A stretch of DNA of 37,636 nt from assembly GCA_011959925.1 (NCBI GenBank), contig BLMD01000272.1:1-37636 (forward strand). The letters run 5' to 3'. The notes below the pieces were generated by a model that saw only the letters and a list, made by a program, of their open reading frames with translations, was not told the origin of the DNA and ran no database searches. The translations under genes were made by a program, and so were the position numbers. Source of the DNA: Lachnospiraceae bacterium. GTDB taxonomy: Bacteria > Bacillota > Clostridia > Lachnospirales > Lachnospiraceae. Positions 17,142 through 24,823 of this stretch are shown one piece after another. Positions within the stretch are counted from its first letter, which is position 1. Every line of letters begins with the position of its first letter.

Positions 17142-17240
17142 AATGCTATCTTCTATAACCGAAAAAAGAAAAAGGAAGCTGCCTGCGGCGGGGATCGGCT
17201 GCAAAGAAGTTTCCTGACAATATCAATTTGAAGGAGGAAC

Positions 17241-17960
17241 ATGCTTATGGCAATGCAGATTTATGAAAACCCGAAAGGATACCTTGATGCTATACGGCAA
17301 GGCCGGGGAAATTATGATCATTCCGGCGCCGGCAACGCAGAGCGGGTAAAGGAAAAACAAGCCGCCGAAAGGGCAGAAAAGGCAAAGGGAGCTGAGAAAG
17401 CTGCTGAGGAAAAAAACGTTGGCAAGTTGTCCGAACCACGGGATGAATACATCAGCAGTGAAAAATCGGGGCAAAAGCCTACGGGACTGTACCGGGTAGG
17501 ACAGGACGAGAACGGCAGCCGGAAAATCTTTTTTGATGACCCCAAAGCTGGCCATGCCAATGGAAAGGATGACCGTTCCGAGGAAAGCGAAGATGGTAAA
17601 GCACCGAAGGTATACCCATCCGGGCATCCCGCAATGCAGAACCCTGACGGGGCGGGCGAACTGCCGTCCCATAAGGCAGGCGGAGACAGCCAGGGAAAGC
17701 CGGAGGAGAAATGTGTCACAAATACGGATAAGGTTGACAGGGAGATCAAGATGCTGAAAGAGAAAAAGCAGCAGCTTAAGCAGCAGATCCAGTCGGTTTC
17801 CGGGAATGAACCGTCCTTCGGGCATCCCTCTGTGCCATCCGGCAATAAAGAGGAAAACAAAATCCGGGAGCTGGAGAAAAAGCTGGCACAGGTAGAAAAC
17901 GAGTTAAGCCAGAAAGACAATGATACATACAGGCGGCAGAATGCTTCAGTATCAGAATAA
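17241..17960 (+). CDS. Unknown hydrophilic, disordered/coiled-coil protein (239 aa)
   Basis: The 239-aa protein has no signal peptide or membrane span. Residues 1-30 are ordered-looking (MAMQIYENPKGYLD), then an Ala/Lys/Glu-rich segment leads to a short conserved-looking block, DEYISSEKSG ... TGLYRVGQDENG ... KIFFDDPK (about 75-105). A Gly/Pro/Ser-rich linker follows, and two coiled-coil stretches close the protein (IKMLKEKKQQLKQQIQ and IRELEKKLAQVENELSQK). The ribosome site GGAGGA precedes ATG 17241; Met3 is also possible. The gene follows the kinase by about 100 nt and precedes another coiled-coil gene, so both may be targets or partners of the two-component system. I do not recognise a family with a known function. 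Confidence 0.65.
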   Translation: MLMAMQIYENPKGYLDAIRQGRGNYDHSGAGNAERVKEKQAAERAEKAKGAEKAAEEKNVGKLSEPRDEYISSEKSGQKPTGLYRVGQDENGSRKIFFDDPKAGHANGKDDRSEESEDGKAPKVYPSGHPAMQNPDGAGELPSHKAGGDSQGKPEEKCVTNTDKVDREIKMLKEKKQQLKQQIQSVSGNEPSFGHPSVPSGNKEENKIRELEKKLAQVENELSQKDNDTYRRQNASVSE

Positions 17961-18099
17961 AAGAGACTGAAGTTTTTAGTGTGGTATCCATACCGGGAGA
18001 TGGTGGCGAATGCGCACTGTTTTCCGGTATTTTGGAATGGCGGCATCATTTTGGTTTCTTAGAAAGGAGTATGTCAGGAAGAATTCAGGAGGGACAATT

Positions 18100-18603
18100 A
18101 TGCATACGAAAACAATGGAAGGTCTTGCAGGAGCAAGTACAAATATGAAGTTACTGAATACACCCTTCCGTGTCTATAAAGACGCAGAACGGAGAGGTGA
18201 TACAGCTGTCATGGAGCGGGCGATGAGGTATGTCGGGGACTTTGCAGAGAAGGCGGAGGACTATCAAAAGAAAGCAGAAAAAGGAATGGAGGAGGACGCA
18301 AAGGAGGCAAGGGAAAAAGCGAAGACGGAACAGGAAAACGCCATCAGGAAACGCAAGGAAGAGCGCGAGGAGCTGGAAAAGAGGATAGAGGAAAGCCGGA
18401 ATGAGGATACAGATACCGTAAGCATCAGTGAAAGCGGAAAGGTTGCATTGGACGAGAAGACGGATTCGGTTCAGACCGGTGCAGACAACGGCGTATCTAT
18501 CGAAGAAACAGCGGATGCTGCTAATACAGAGCCTGTAATTTATACGAATACCGGGAAAGCAGCCAGACCCGAACCCGATGCAACTCTCTCTGTTTCTGTA
18601 TAA
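18100..18603 (+). CDS. Unknown hydrophilic coiled-coil protein (167 aa)
   Basis: ATG 18100 is chosen for AGGAGGG (18087-18093); the frame extends upstream without a site. The N-terminus (GLAGASTNMKLLNTPF) is followed by a highly charged helix (about residues 40-105: EKAEDYQKKAEKGMEEDAK, EERGEL-like Lys/Glu/Arg repeats), then a Ser/Thr/Asp-rich disordered tail. No signal peptide, membrane span or known domain is seen. Like the preceding 239-aa protein it is a cytosolic coiled-coil plus disordered design, so the two may bind each other or a common scaffold. Function unknown. Confidence 0.6.
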   Translation: MHTKTMEGLAGASTNMKLLNTPFRVYKDAERRGDTAVMERAMRYVGDFAEKAEDYQKKAEKGMEEDAKEAREKAKTEQENAIRKRKEEREELEKRIEESRNEDTDTVSISESGKVALDEKTDSVQTGADNGVSIEETADAANTEPVIYTNTGKAARPEPDATLSVSV

Positions 18604-18638
18604 AAAGAAAAATCGGCCTTTTCAGAAGGAAATATACT

Positions 18639-19221
18639 ATGTGCAATAAAAATCTTAAAACATTAGGCTGTATGGTTCTTGTAGCTGGCGCTTTATCAGG
18701 ATTGGCCGGCTGCTGGGCAGGATCAAAAAAGCGACTTCGATGCAGAGGAACCGGATGCTGGAAGGGATTCTGAAGACCTGGCAGGAGATAATACCGGTTT
18801 GGGTGAAATGGAGATTGTGAACGCAGCCGAATTTGGCAACCCAAAAGAAGTGTTGGATCATATGCCGATTGTATCAAATGTTACAGTTATAAAAACAGGA
18901 GAGGATGAGTTACAGATTGAGTTCGAATTAGAGAATGTGGGGCTCTGCACTTTTGCTGTCGGTAAAGGAGAGAAATTCGTTCTACCGGATGAAGTTTTTG
19001 TGGATTCCACCAAAATTGAATGGACGGCATCCACCGCAGACGGGGAATATCTTTTTCCTTATATGAGGGTTAATGAAACTGGGGATATATTTATGATAGA
19101 CTGGACATATAACGGATACTGTTTTGCTATCTATGGGAAATCGCCCCAGAATACAAGTGACAGAGATATGGCCGGAAAGATTGCATTGGCAATGATATAC
19201 AATTTGGGTGAAGCGGAATAA
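18639..19221 (+). pseudogene. Lipoprotein gene split by a +1 frameshift
   Basis: From ATG 18639 (ribosome site AGAAGGA) the first frame gives a lipoprotein signal ending LAGCWAGS, with the lipidation Cys in LAGC, then runs into unrelated codons and a stop. A second frame, offset by +1, immediately continues as SDFDAEEPDAGRDSEDLAGD and stays open to 19221, with an acidic linker and an about 130-aa beta-rich domain (VLDHMPIVSNVTVIKTGEDE, IEWTASTADGEYLFPYM). Removing one A from the run of six A (18725-18730) restores one about 193-aa lipoprotein. It is either inactivated, slippage-controlled or a sequencing error. The family of the mature domain is unknown. The 140-aa fragment from ATG 18799 would lack the signal. 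Confidence 0.7.
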
Positions 19222-19261
19222 TGGTGTTATCAGATTTGCTAAATTGAGATCGGAGGGAAAA

Positions 19262-19678
19262 ATGAATCAGAAAAAATGGATCCGCATTGTGTCGATTTAT
19301 TCGATTATATATACAGTAATTACATTGTTAAGCAGCGTTTTGTATCTTTGTAACGGCGTCTATGAAGACCCAAGCGGTAACTGGCACGAATTAGACAGGG
19401 CAATCATTCTCCTGATCGGGATAGCAGCATTTGAGCTGTGTACGAATCTGCCTGTTAAGCCTTTGGCTCTCAGATATTTGATTGCATATATTCCCTCTCA
19501 GCTGTTGGCGTTCGCCTATGTCTGGTTCAGCGGATTGCGGGAACCCTTGGCGAAAACAGCGTACAGGGATATTTGGATTAACTTTACAAGTCTTTTTGTG
19601 CTGTTATGCATCATCAATACTGTCATTTATGTTTTTAAGAAAAAGAGAGGGCAGAAAGGGGATAAATCATGTCAATAA
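19262..19678 (+). CDS. Small integral membrane protein, DUF6608-like (138 aa)
   Basis: ATG 19262 follows GGAGGG (19252-19257); an in-frame ATG at 19208 overlaps the lipoprotein relic. The product has four hydrophobic spans (about 8-30, 45-65, 70-92 and 105-128) and a basic C-terminus KKKRGQKGDKS. An Asp-Arg in HELDRAIILLIG marks the second span. The layout resembles DUF6608 membrane proteins of Clostridia, though this is recognised only by pattern. Function unknown. It lies in a run of small genes each with its own ribosome site. Confidence 0.6.
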   Translation: MNQKKWIRIVSIYSIIYTVITLLSSVLYLCNGVYEDPSGNWHELDRAIILLIGIAAFELCTNLPVKPLALRYLIAYIPSQLLAFAYVWFSGLREPLAKTAYRDIWINFTSLFVLLCIINTVIYVFKKKRGQKGDKSCQ

Positions 19679-19760
19679 CCGTGCTCTTTCAGGTTCTGTA
19701 AAGAAGAATATAGATGCAATAAGCTCTGCAATTTTGTAATCATTAGAGAGGAAAAAGACA

Positions 19761-19967
19761 ATGAGTAAATACAATGCATTATGGGAATATGTGCAGAAAA
19801 GCGGAAAGGAATCATTTCAACTGACCTTTGAGGAGATTCAGGAGATTGCGGGGATACCGATTGACCACTCTTTCTTGAAATACAAAAAGGAATTGGCGGA
19901 TTATGGTTATGAGGTCGGGAACATATCCATGAAAGAACAGACAGTGTGTTTTCATAAGGTTGACTGA
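19761..19967 (+). CDS. Small DUF7662-like protein (68 aa)
   Basis: The 68-residue soluble protein reads YNALWEYVQKSGKESFQLTF then EEIQEIAGIPIDHSFLKYKK and ends with GYEVGNISMKEQTVCFHKV. This pattern (compact start, FEEI-x-I-G-P-hydrophobic centre, terminal VxF) resembles the small DUF7662-type winged domain found near many bacterial mobile and toxin-related genes. The ribosome site is GAGAGGA at about 19745. Function unknown. Confidence 0.6.
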   Translation: MSKYNALWEYVQKSGKESFQLTFEEIQEIAGIPIDHSFLKYKKELADYGYEVGNISMKEQTVCFHKVD

Positions 19968-20275
19968 CTGCTTCCATGTTGTTAAGGAACATGAGTATAA
20001 AAATAAGTAATAATAGGAGAAACGAAAAATGGAATGGTGGAAGCCTGCAAAAAGATAGAAGAAAAAAGAACGCGGGATATTTTGAAAGCAGATAGAACGG
20101 CTGCCCATTTAAAAACAGGGGATAAGGATATAAACGGGGAGAAATGAAAAATTATGATTGGGATTTATACCGAAAGATTTGGAATGAATGACAGGAATAA
20201 AAAATAATAGACAGTATCATAAAAAAGACGGATGCTCTGTGCCCTGATTCCCTGGCGCTGATTGGAGGGCTATAT
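19968..20275 (+). other. 308-nt gap with at most one tiny ORF
   Basis: A 37-codon frame (20034-20147; MVEACKKIEEKRTRDILKAD) follows AGGAGA at 20014-20019, but another ATG at 20029 at better spacing gives only nine codons. The rest is AT-rich and has no gene I can support. It looks like decayed coding sequence between the DUF7662-like gene and the first broken CPBP gene. Confidence 0.35.
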
Positions 20276-20915
20276 ATGGAAAGAAACATAAAATGCAAAC
20301 CGAATAATTTATGCATGATAATTTTCATGCTTTGCCTGTCTGTAAGGTTTGTGGAATACTTTCTAATTGAAACAGACAAAACAGCTATTGGAGAAAATGT
20401 GCTCCATAAAGTTGTTGGGATTATCTTATTGGCGCTGGTATTGAAAAAGATAAATCTTACATGGGGTGATATCGGATTTCAAAAAAACGGCTTTGTAAGC
20501 GGTATTTTGAAAGGCTTATTATTGGGAAGCGTGTGCTTTGCCGTTTCTTTTGGATTGGAATTAGGGATTTTGGCTCTGCAAGGCAATCCCGCGTATTTGG
20601 AAATCTATATCAGCAGTTTTTCTTTAACAGGCTCGCAGATAAAAAATACGGATTTTGTTTTTTTTCTGTTATGCGTACTGTTCAACATTATCAATGTATG
20701 GATGGAGGAAGGCGTTTTTCGCGGTCTGTTTCTTAAAACGCTCTCTGAAACAAAGCCATTTATTCAATAATACCGTTGCTGCGAATATGCTGCATGTCGT
20801 TTCGCAAAATGGCGCAGACGAATTACAGATTGTCCGGATCATGGCTGCACAGATAATTTCATTTGCGTTTGTGATGGTCGTTTATTGCTGCAGGAACAGG
20901 AAAGGAAACGGATAG
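20276..20915 (+). pseudogene. CPBP (Abi) membrane protease, core deleted and frameshifted
   Basis: From ATG 20276 (GGAGGG 20263-20268) the frame encodes four to five membrane spans and reaches the CPBP motif 1 as WMEEGVFRGLFLKTLSE (EExxxR), then ends at 20770 with KPFIQ. In another frame the next codons read FNNTVAANMLHVVSQNGADEL to 20915, which matches the usual C-terminal segment of the same family. The 60 or so residues that should lie between, including the His motif (FxxxH) and the last metal-ligand region, are absent. So the gene has an internal deletion plus frame change and cannot make an active protease. CPBP proteins include bacteriocin immunity and prenyl-protease-like factors. Confidence 0.7.
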
Positions 20916-20933
20916 AAATTTGGAGGGAGCGTT

Positions 20934-21463
20934 TTGAAAAAGCGAGAGTTTATTTATATAGCAGTTTTGACTTTGCTCGTTGCGTTTATGGATATAACAG
21001 GTATTCCAAGCGCGTTTTTCGTCCATATTCAAGTTGCGGACATAGAACCTGTTTATTTTACGTTTATGGTAAATTTTTTGATCATAGGAGCGGCAGCCTA
21101 TTTGTTTTTAAGAACATTATGTCCTGCATGGGACTTGGGATTTAGGAAAAAGGGCTTGATCGATGGGCTTAAAAAATACGGAATCATTGGAGCGCTGGTT
21201 GCGGCAGTGGGTTTTCTTGCTTTTTATGTGGGACTATCACCTTTTGATCGTCAGCCATCTATTGAGAAGGTACGTGTGCTAAATTAGTCACTGATTGTAA
21301 TAGTAAGCAAAATTGCAATGTCTGCGCTTTGCCTTATTGCTTTTCGAGTATAAACGGATATGCTGATTTGACATTATATATTGTTGTGCCCGTATATATA
21401 ATTTTGGGAATATATAGTTTTATAGAACTAAAAAAGAAGCGTGAAATTTCCGTTGTAGGATAA
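20934..21463 (+). pseudogene. N-terminal CPBP-like membrane protein fragment joined to another membrane remnant
   Basis: TTG 20934 with GGAGGG (20921-20926) begins a frame with about three membrane spans (KKREFIYIAVLTLLVAFMDI), a CPBP-like DLGFRKKGLIDGLK segment and GLSPFDRQPSIEKV. It stops at 21287, just before the catalytic EExxxR segment expected in CPBP proteins. Downstream codons LIVIVSKIAMSALCLIAF and, after a +1 shift near 21341, LYIVVPVYIILGIYSFIEL look like the end of a membrane protein. The catalytic part is missing. I read this as a second broken CPBP-type gene. Confidence 0.5.
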
Positions 21464-21478
21464 AGGAGAGGTGGTTTC

Positions 21479-21607
21479 ATGAAAGATTTAAAAGAATTAG
21501 GGAAACTGATGAAAGAGCACCCTGTCATGATTCTTGTAACATTGGCGGCGATGGTTGTAGGCGCAATTTTTGGGGCAGCTGCGTTTTATCAAGGGTGGTT
21601 AGGATGA
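21479..21607 (+). CDS. 42-aa single-span membrane peptide
   Basis: ATG 21479 follows AAGGAGAGG at good spacing. The product is MKDLKELGKLMKEHP, a Gly/Ala-rich hydrophobic span (about 16-37), then FYQGWLG. The stop overlaps the ATG of the next frame (ATGA-type, 21604-21607), so it is translationally coupled to the third CPBP gene. It may be a small partner or immunity-type peptide. No family recognised. Confidence 0.55.
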   Translation: MKDLKELGKLMKEHPVMILVTLAAMVVGAIFGAAAFYQGWLG

Positions 21608-22198
21608 AGGAAACAGCAAACAGGGGAAAAGGAAAAATGCTCCTGATTTCAGCCGGCATAGAAATCATGCTGATTATCTGCATTACGGCAATGGGTTGTT
21701 TTGGCTGCCTTTGTGGTATTTTCCGTTGGAGGGCAGATTATCCCGAAGATGGCTGTCGGTGAGCAGATCCCCTGGCACTTGCTGCGTATGGGAATTGTGC
21801 CGCTGATCATGACCACGTTTTTTGAGGAATTTTTATTCCGGGGATTTATGCAGAGCCGGATTGACCGGCAATTTGGATGGGTACCGGCAATTCTGGTTTC
21901 CGGGGAAATGTTCTCCCTTTACCATTTAGGCTATCCGGGGTTCCGCACCTGGGAGGACATTTTTCTGCTGTTTGCAGTAGGGATCGGATTTGCAGCTGCA
22001 TACAAGCTATCTGGTAATAACCTGATGGTATCCTTTTTCGTGAACCTGCCGAATGCATTTGTTACCTACATATTGAAATATGAGCAGTTCCCCGTTATGC
22101 GTGCCGGTTCCACCATAGCGGCGGCTGTCACACTGGCGTTGATTGGGTTGATTCTTTTATTATATCGAAATGCAGATCAAAGGATAAGGAGGCAATAG
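21604..22198 (+). pseudogene. CPBP (Abi) membrane protease split by a frameshift but with complete motifs
   Basis: The start ATGAAGG at 21604 overlaps the previous stop. It encodes one span (MLLISAGIEIMLIICITAMG), then loses frame near 21690-21700. The second frame (to 22198) carries the family hallmarks: TTFFEEFLFRGFMQ (EExxxR), SLYHLGYPG (FxxxH-like) and SFFVNLPNAFVTY (third motif), with membrane spans to the end. So the catalytic core is intact and only the first span is in another frame (+1 net). A simple indel or sequencing error could explain it. An internal TTG at 21701 would allow a shorter product but has no good ribosome site. Confidence 0.65.
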
Positions 22199-22201
22199 AA
22201 T

Positions 22202-22603
22202 ATGGAACTTGTAAAACTGACACACGAAAATCTTGATAGGGAGCACATCTGTTGTGCGATCTCCAATAACAAGGATATTCAGGTCATATTCTTTGCTGTC
22301 GATAATGATAGAATTGTGGGAATCATTGATTTCAGGCATACGCTGAACGACTTCCTGAAGGATCTCGGTCATTGCGGTTACAGCGTTCGTCCGTCAGAAA
22401 GAAGAAAAGGCTTTGCTACGGAAATGCTGCGTCAGTTATTGGAGATTGCCAAAAAGACCGGGATGAACGAACTGCATCTTTCTGTGGAAAGGAAGAATGA
22501 ACCTGCGGTTAAAACAATCATCCGGAATGGAGGAGTCTATGAGCGCAGCTTTGAAATTGATGGAGAACAGGCGGATATTTACAGGATCGCTCTGTCGGAA
22601 TAG
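22202..22603 (+). CDS. GNAT family N-acetyltransferase (short)
   Basis: The 133-aa protein contains the GNAT core: GYSVRPSERRKGFATEMLRQ is motif A (acetyl-CoA pyrophosphate loop), followed by LHLSVERKNEPAVKTIIRNGG. The N-terminus (MELVKLTHENLDREH) moves into IFFAVDNDRIVGIIDFRHTL almost at once, whereas relatives of this type have about 30-40 more residues there. An in-frame internal deletion is therefore likely, and activity is uncertain. It begins 3 nt after the CPBP stop. Substrate unknown. Confidence 0.7.
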   Translation: MELVKLTHENLDREHICCAISNNKDIQVIFFAVDNDRIVGIIDFRHTLNDFLKDLGHCGYSVRPSERRKGFATEMLRQLLEIAKKTGMNELHLSVERKNEPAVKTIIRNGGVYERSFEIDGEQADIYRIALSE

Positions 22604-22739
22604 CCATACTGGAACAACGGATACGGCAGAGCTGCAAGCTGCCTGGGGGCTTGAGTTGCCAGCCGCAGAGGCAGTGGAAAATATCTCTCTCAAAAGAAAC
22701 TAAATTACGAACCGTAAGCAATGAAGGAGGTAAATAACA

Positions 22740-22916
22740 ATGCGTCATATTTATATTCGTGGAATCATTGGACTGATCTGGCTGGTTGCAGCCATTGTAT
22801 GCGGGGTATCCGGTAACTTCCCGATGATGGGGCGTTATCTGGTATTGGCAGGCGTATTCCTGTACTTCGCATATGCAGCATGGAAAAAAGAGAAGGACGG
22901 CAAAGGGGAGAGGTAA
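22740..22916 (+). CDS. 58-aa two-span membrane protein in the ABC operon
   Basis: ATG 22740 follows AAGGAGG (22724-22730). The product MRHIYIRGIIGLIWL has two hydrophobic spans separated by GNFPMMGRY and ends WKKEKDGKGER. The ABC ATPase starts one base after its stop, so it is clearly part of that operon. It is probably an accessory membrane peptide of the transporter. The preceding 22604-22739 contains a short relic (ELQAAWGLELPAAEAVENIS) of some lost C-terminus. Confidence 0.6.
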   Translation: MRHIYIRGIIGLIWLVAAIVCGVSGNFPMMGRYLVLAGVFLYFAYAAWKKEKDGKGER

Positions 22917-22917
22917 G

Positions 22918-23625
22918 ATGGGAGAAACGCTCCTGACGATTAAAAATCTGAGTGCGTGGTACAGTGAAGAGAAAATGATACTTTCGGGATTCTCTTTTTC
23001 GCTGGCGGAGCATGAAGTGGCAGGTCTGATCGGTCTGAACGGAGCCGGGAAAACCACATTTCTGAAGGTGATTTCCGGCTTGCTTGCGACCTTTCGTTCA
23101 GACGGTATCTGCTTTAGCGGCGCTCCTGTGGATTTCCGGAAGCAGGATTTTAAGCTCTGCCGCTATACGGTGTTTGCCGAGGACAATTCCTTTTCGTATT
23201 TTACTTTCCGGGAATACCTGGCTTATGTATGCGCCGCCTACGGGAAGAGTGTGCCGGATGTGTCGGAGCTGGTACAGGGCTTTCACTTTGAAGAATATAC
23301 AGATACCCTGTTACGGGAGTTGTCAACCGGGAACCGGAAAAAAGCATTTCTGATCACGGCTTTTGCCCTGAAACCCAGACTGCTCCTCCTGGACGAGCCG
23401 GTCAATGGCCTGGATTTCCAGAGCACGGAATATCTGTACCAGCAGATTCTGGGCTATAAAGAGTATGGGACTGTGCTGTTTTCTTCCCATATCCTGGAGA
23501 GCATCACGCTGACCTCTGACCGGGTATTTGTCCTGGAGGACGGTAAGATCCGGCAGACCTTTGAAGGCGGACAGATCAATGCCGCGGATATCCGGGAGGC
23601 GCTGCATGATGAAAATGACAGGTAA
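22918..23625 (+). CDS. ABC transporter ATP-binding protein (ABC-2/exporter type)
   Basis: The 235-aa ATPase has Walker A GLNGAGKTT (39-47), a Q-loop region around FAEDNSF, an unusual signature LSTGNRKK, Walker B LLLLDEP with the D-loop GLDF, and H-loop SSHI. It lacks the usual LSGGQ glutamine, which is tolerated in CcmA/YtrB-type exporters. ATG 22918 directly follows the 58-aa membrane protein gene. It overlaps its permease gene. Likely exports a peptide or lipid, or gives self-protection; the cargo is unknown. Confidence 0.85.
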   Translation: MGETLLTIKNLSAWYSEEKMILSGFSFSLAEHEVAGLIGLNGAGKTTFLKVISGLLATFRSDGICFSGAPVDFRKQDFKLCRYTVFAEDNSFSYFTFREYLAYVCAAYGKSVPDVSELVQGFHFEEYTDTLLRELSTGNRKKAFLITAFALKPRLLLLDEPVNGLDFQSTEYLYQQILGYKEYGTVLFSSHILESITLTSDRVFVLEDGKIRQTFEGGQINAADIREALHDENDR

Positions 23626-24817
23626 AGCCTTTGCAAAAAAACTGTTTGGGGCAAGATACGAGCGGCTGCCCCGGACACTTTTGATGGATGTGATTCTGTT
23701 TTGGGGGCTGTATATCGCAGGCTTTCAGGTGCAGGTTGCGGCATTTGTACGGATCCTGATGATCAGTGCCTTTACTGCCGGCGTGATGTGGCAGGCCCTT
23801 TCTTCCAGAGATAATGCTGTGGAGCTGAAACATATGCTGATGCTGCCGCATCAACCCAAAGAGTTTGTATTCTCCTATGTGGCGGCGCTGGGAGGCTATA
23901 CGGTTCTTACAAAGACAGGGCTGCTGCTGGCGGTTCTGCTGGCCGTTTCTGCATGGAAGCCCATAGAGATGATAGGAATGGCCATCAGTATGTTTCATGC
24001 GGTCCTTATGGCTGCCGCCGCCTATTCCCTGAGAAAATACTGGTATGCGGGTGGGTTCTGGGCTGTTGCCATGGTGTCTGCAATTTTATTTTGTGGAAGT
24101 AGGACATGGTTTGGACTGTTGCTGCTTGCGAATAGTTTCATCGCTATTCTGATCTTGCGGAAGGCAGAGGTCTATGCTTTTTATCAGGGGGAGAGTGAGA
24201 AACACCATGCGATCCGGCAGAGGAAGAAAGCTTCCTTATGGCGGTACTTTTTTCGGTATCTGAGCTGCCACAGGAATTATCTGGTCAATACTGGTGTGAT
24301 GTGGTGCGTAGCCATTGTAATGCCGTATTTTTTAAGAGAAATGGCCGGGCTGTCTGTTGTCCCAGTGGGGTTTTCGATTCTATCCTTAAATACCCCTATT
24401 TGTATCCTGCTATCCTGCGACCGTGACCTGGAGCAGGCAGTCCGTTTCCTGCCCGGACAGAAACGGCGCTTTTGCATCCCATACTGCCTGTTTATCTTTT
24501 CCTGTAATATGGCTGCAGATGTGATATTCCTCTGTAGCTGGCAGATACAAAACGGCGGTGTCACTGTCCTGATGATTGCCGGGGCTGTTTTCTTTGCCCT
24601 GCAGAGTGCGGCGCTGTCTGTGCTTCTGGAATGGTTTCACCCCATCCGTGGCTGGAAGATTGAAAGCGACCTGTGGCACCATCCTCGGAAATATTTGGTT
24701 CCGGTGGCAATGCTGCTGCTTGCGGGAGCCGTCTCGGCCTGGCCGGTACTGCTGTATGTATTGCTGATTCTGCTGACTTTAGAAATCATAGTTTTATTAG
24801 GCATATGTTGGAGGTAA
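23609..24817 (+). CDS. ABC-2-like permease of the exporter
   Basis: The start is taken at ATG 23609 (MKMTGKAFAKKLFG), overlapping the ATPase stop by 17 nt, with GGGAGG (23598-23603). The 402-aa product has about ten hydrophobic spans with short loops (for example LPRTLLMDVILFWGLYIAG and AMLLLAGAVSAWPVLLYVL) and no large outside domain. This fits an ABC-2-type membrane half paired with the ATPase upstream. A cytosolic segment SEKHHAIRQRKKASLWRYFF interrupts the spans. Its last codons (TGG AGG TAA) form the ribosome site for the next gene, so the next ABC system is translationally linked. Confidence 0.8.
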   Translation: MKMTGKAFAKKLFGARYERLPRTLLMDVILFWGLYIAGFQVQVAAFVRILMISAFTAGVMWQALSSRDNAVELKHMLMLPHQPKEFVFSYVAALGGYTVLTKTGLLLAVLLAVSAWKPIEMIGMAISMFHAVLMAAAAYSLRKYWYAGGFWAVAMVSAILFCGSRTWFGLLLLANSFIAILILRKAEVYAFYQGESEKHHAIRQRKKASLWRYFFRYLSCHRNYLVNTGVMWCVAIVMPYFLREMAGLSVVPVGFSILSLNTPICILLSCDRDLEQAVRFLPGQKRRFCIPYCLFIFSCNMAADVIFLCSWQIQNGGVTVLMIAGAVFFALQSAALSVLLEWFHPIRGWKIESDLWHHPRKYLVPVAMLLLAGAVSAWPVLLYVLLILLTLEIIVLLGICWR

Positions 24818-24823
24818 ATAAAA

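Noticed and set aside
22604-22739. Separate gene encoding ELQAAWGLELPAAEAVENIS
   Set aside because: No start codon with a ribosome site; it overlaps the GNAT end in another frame and looks like a relic.
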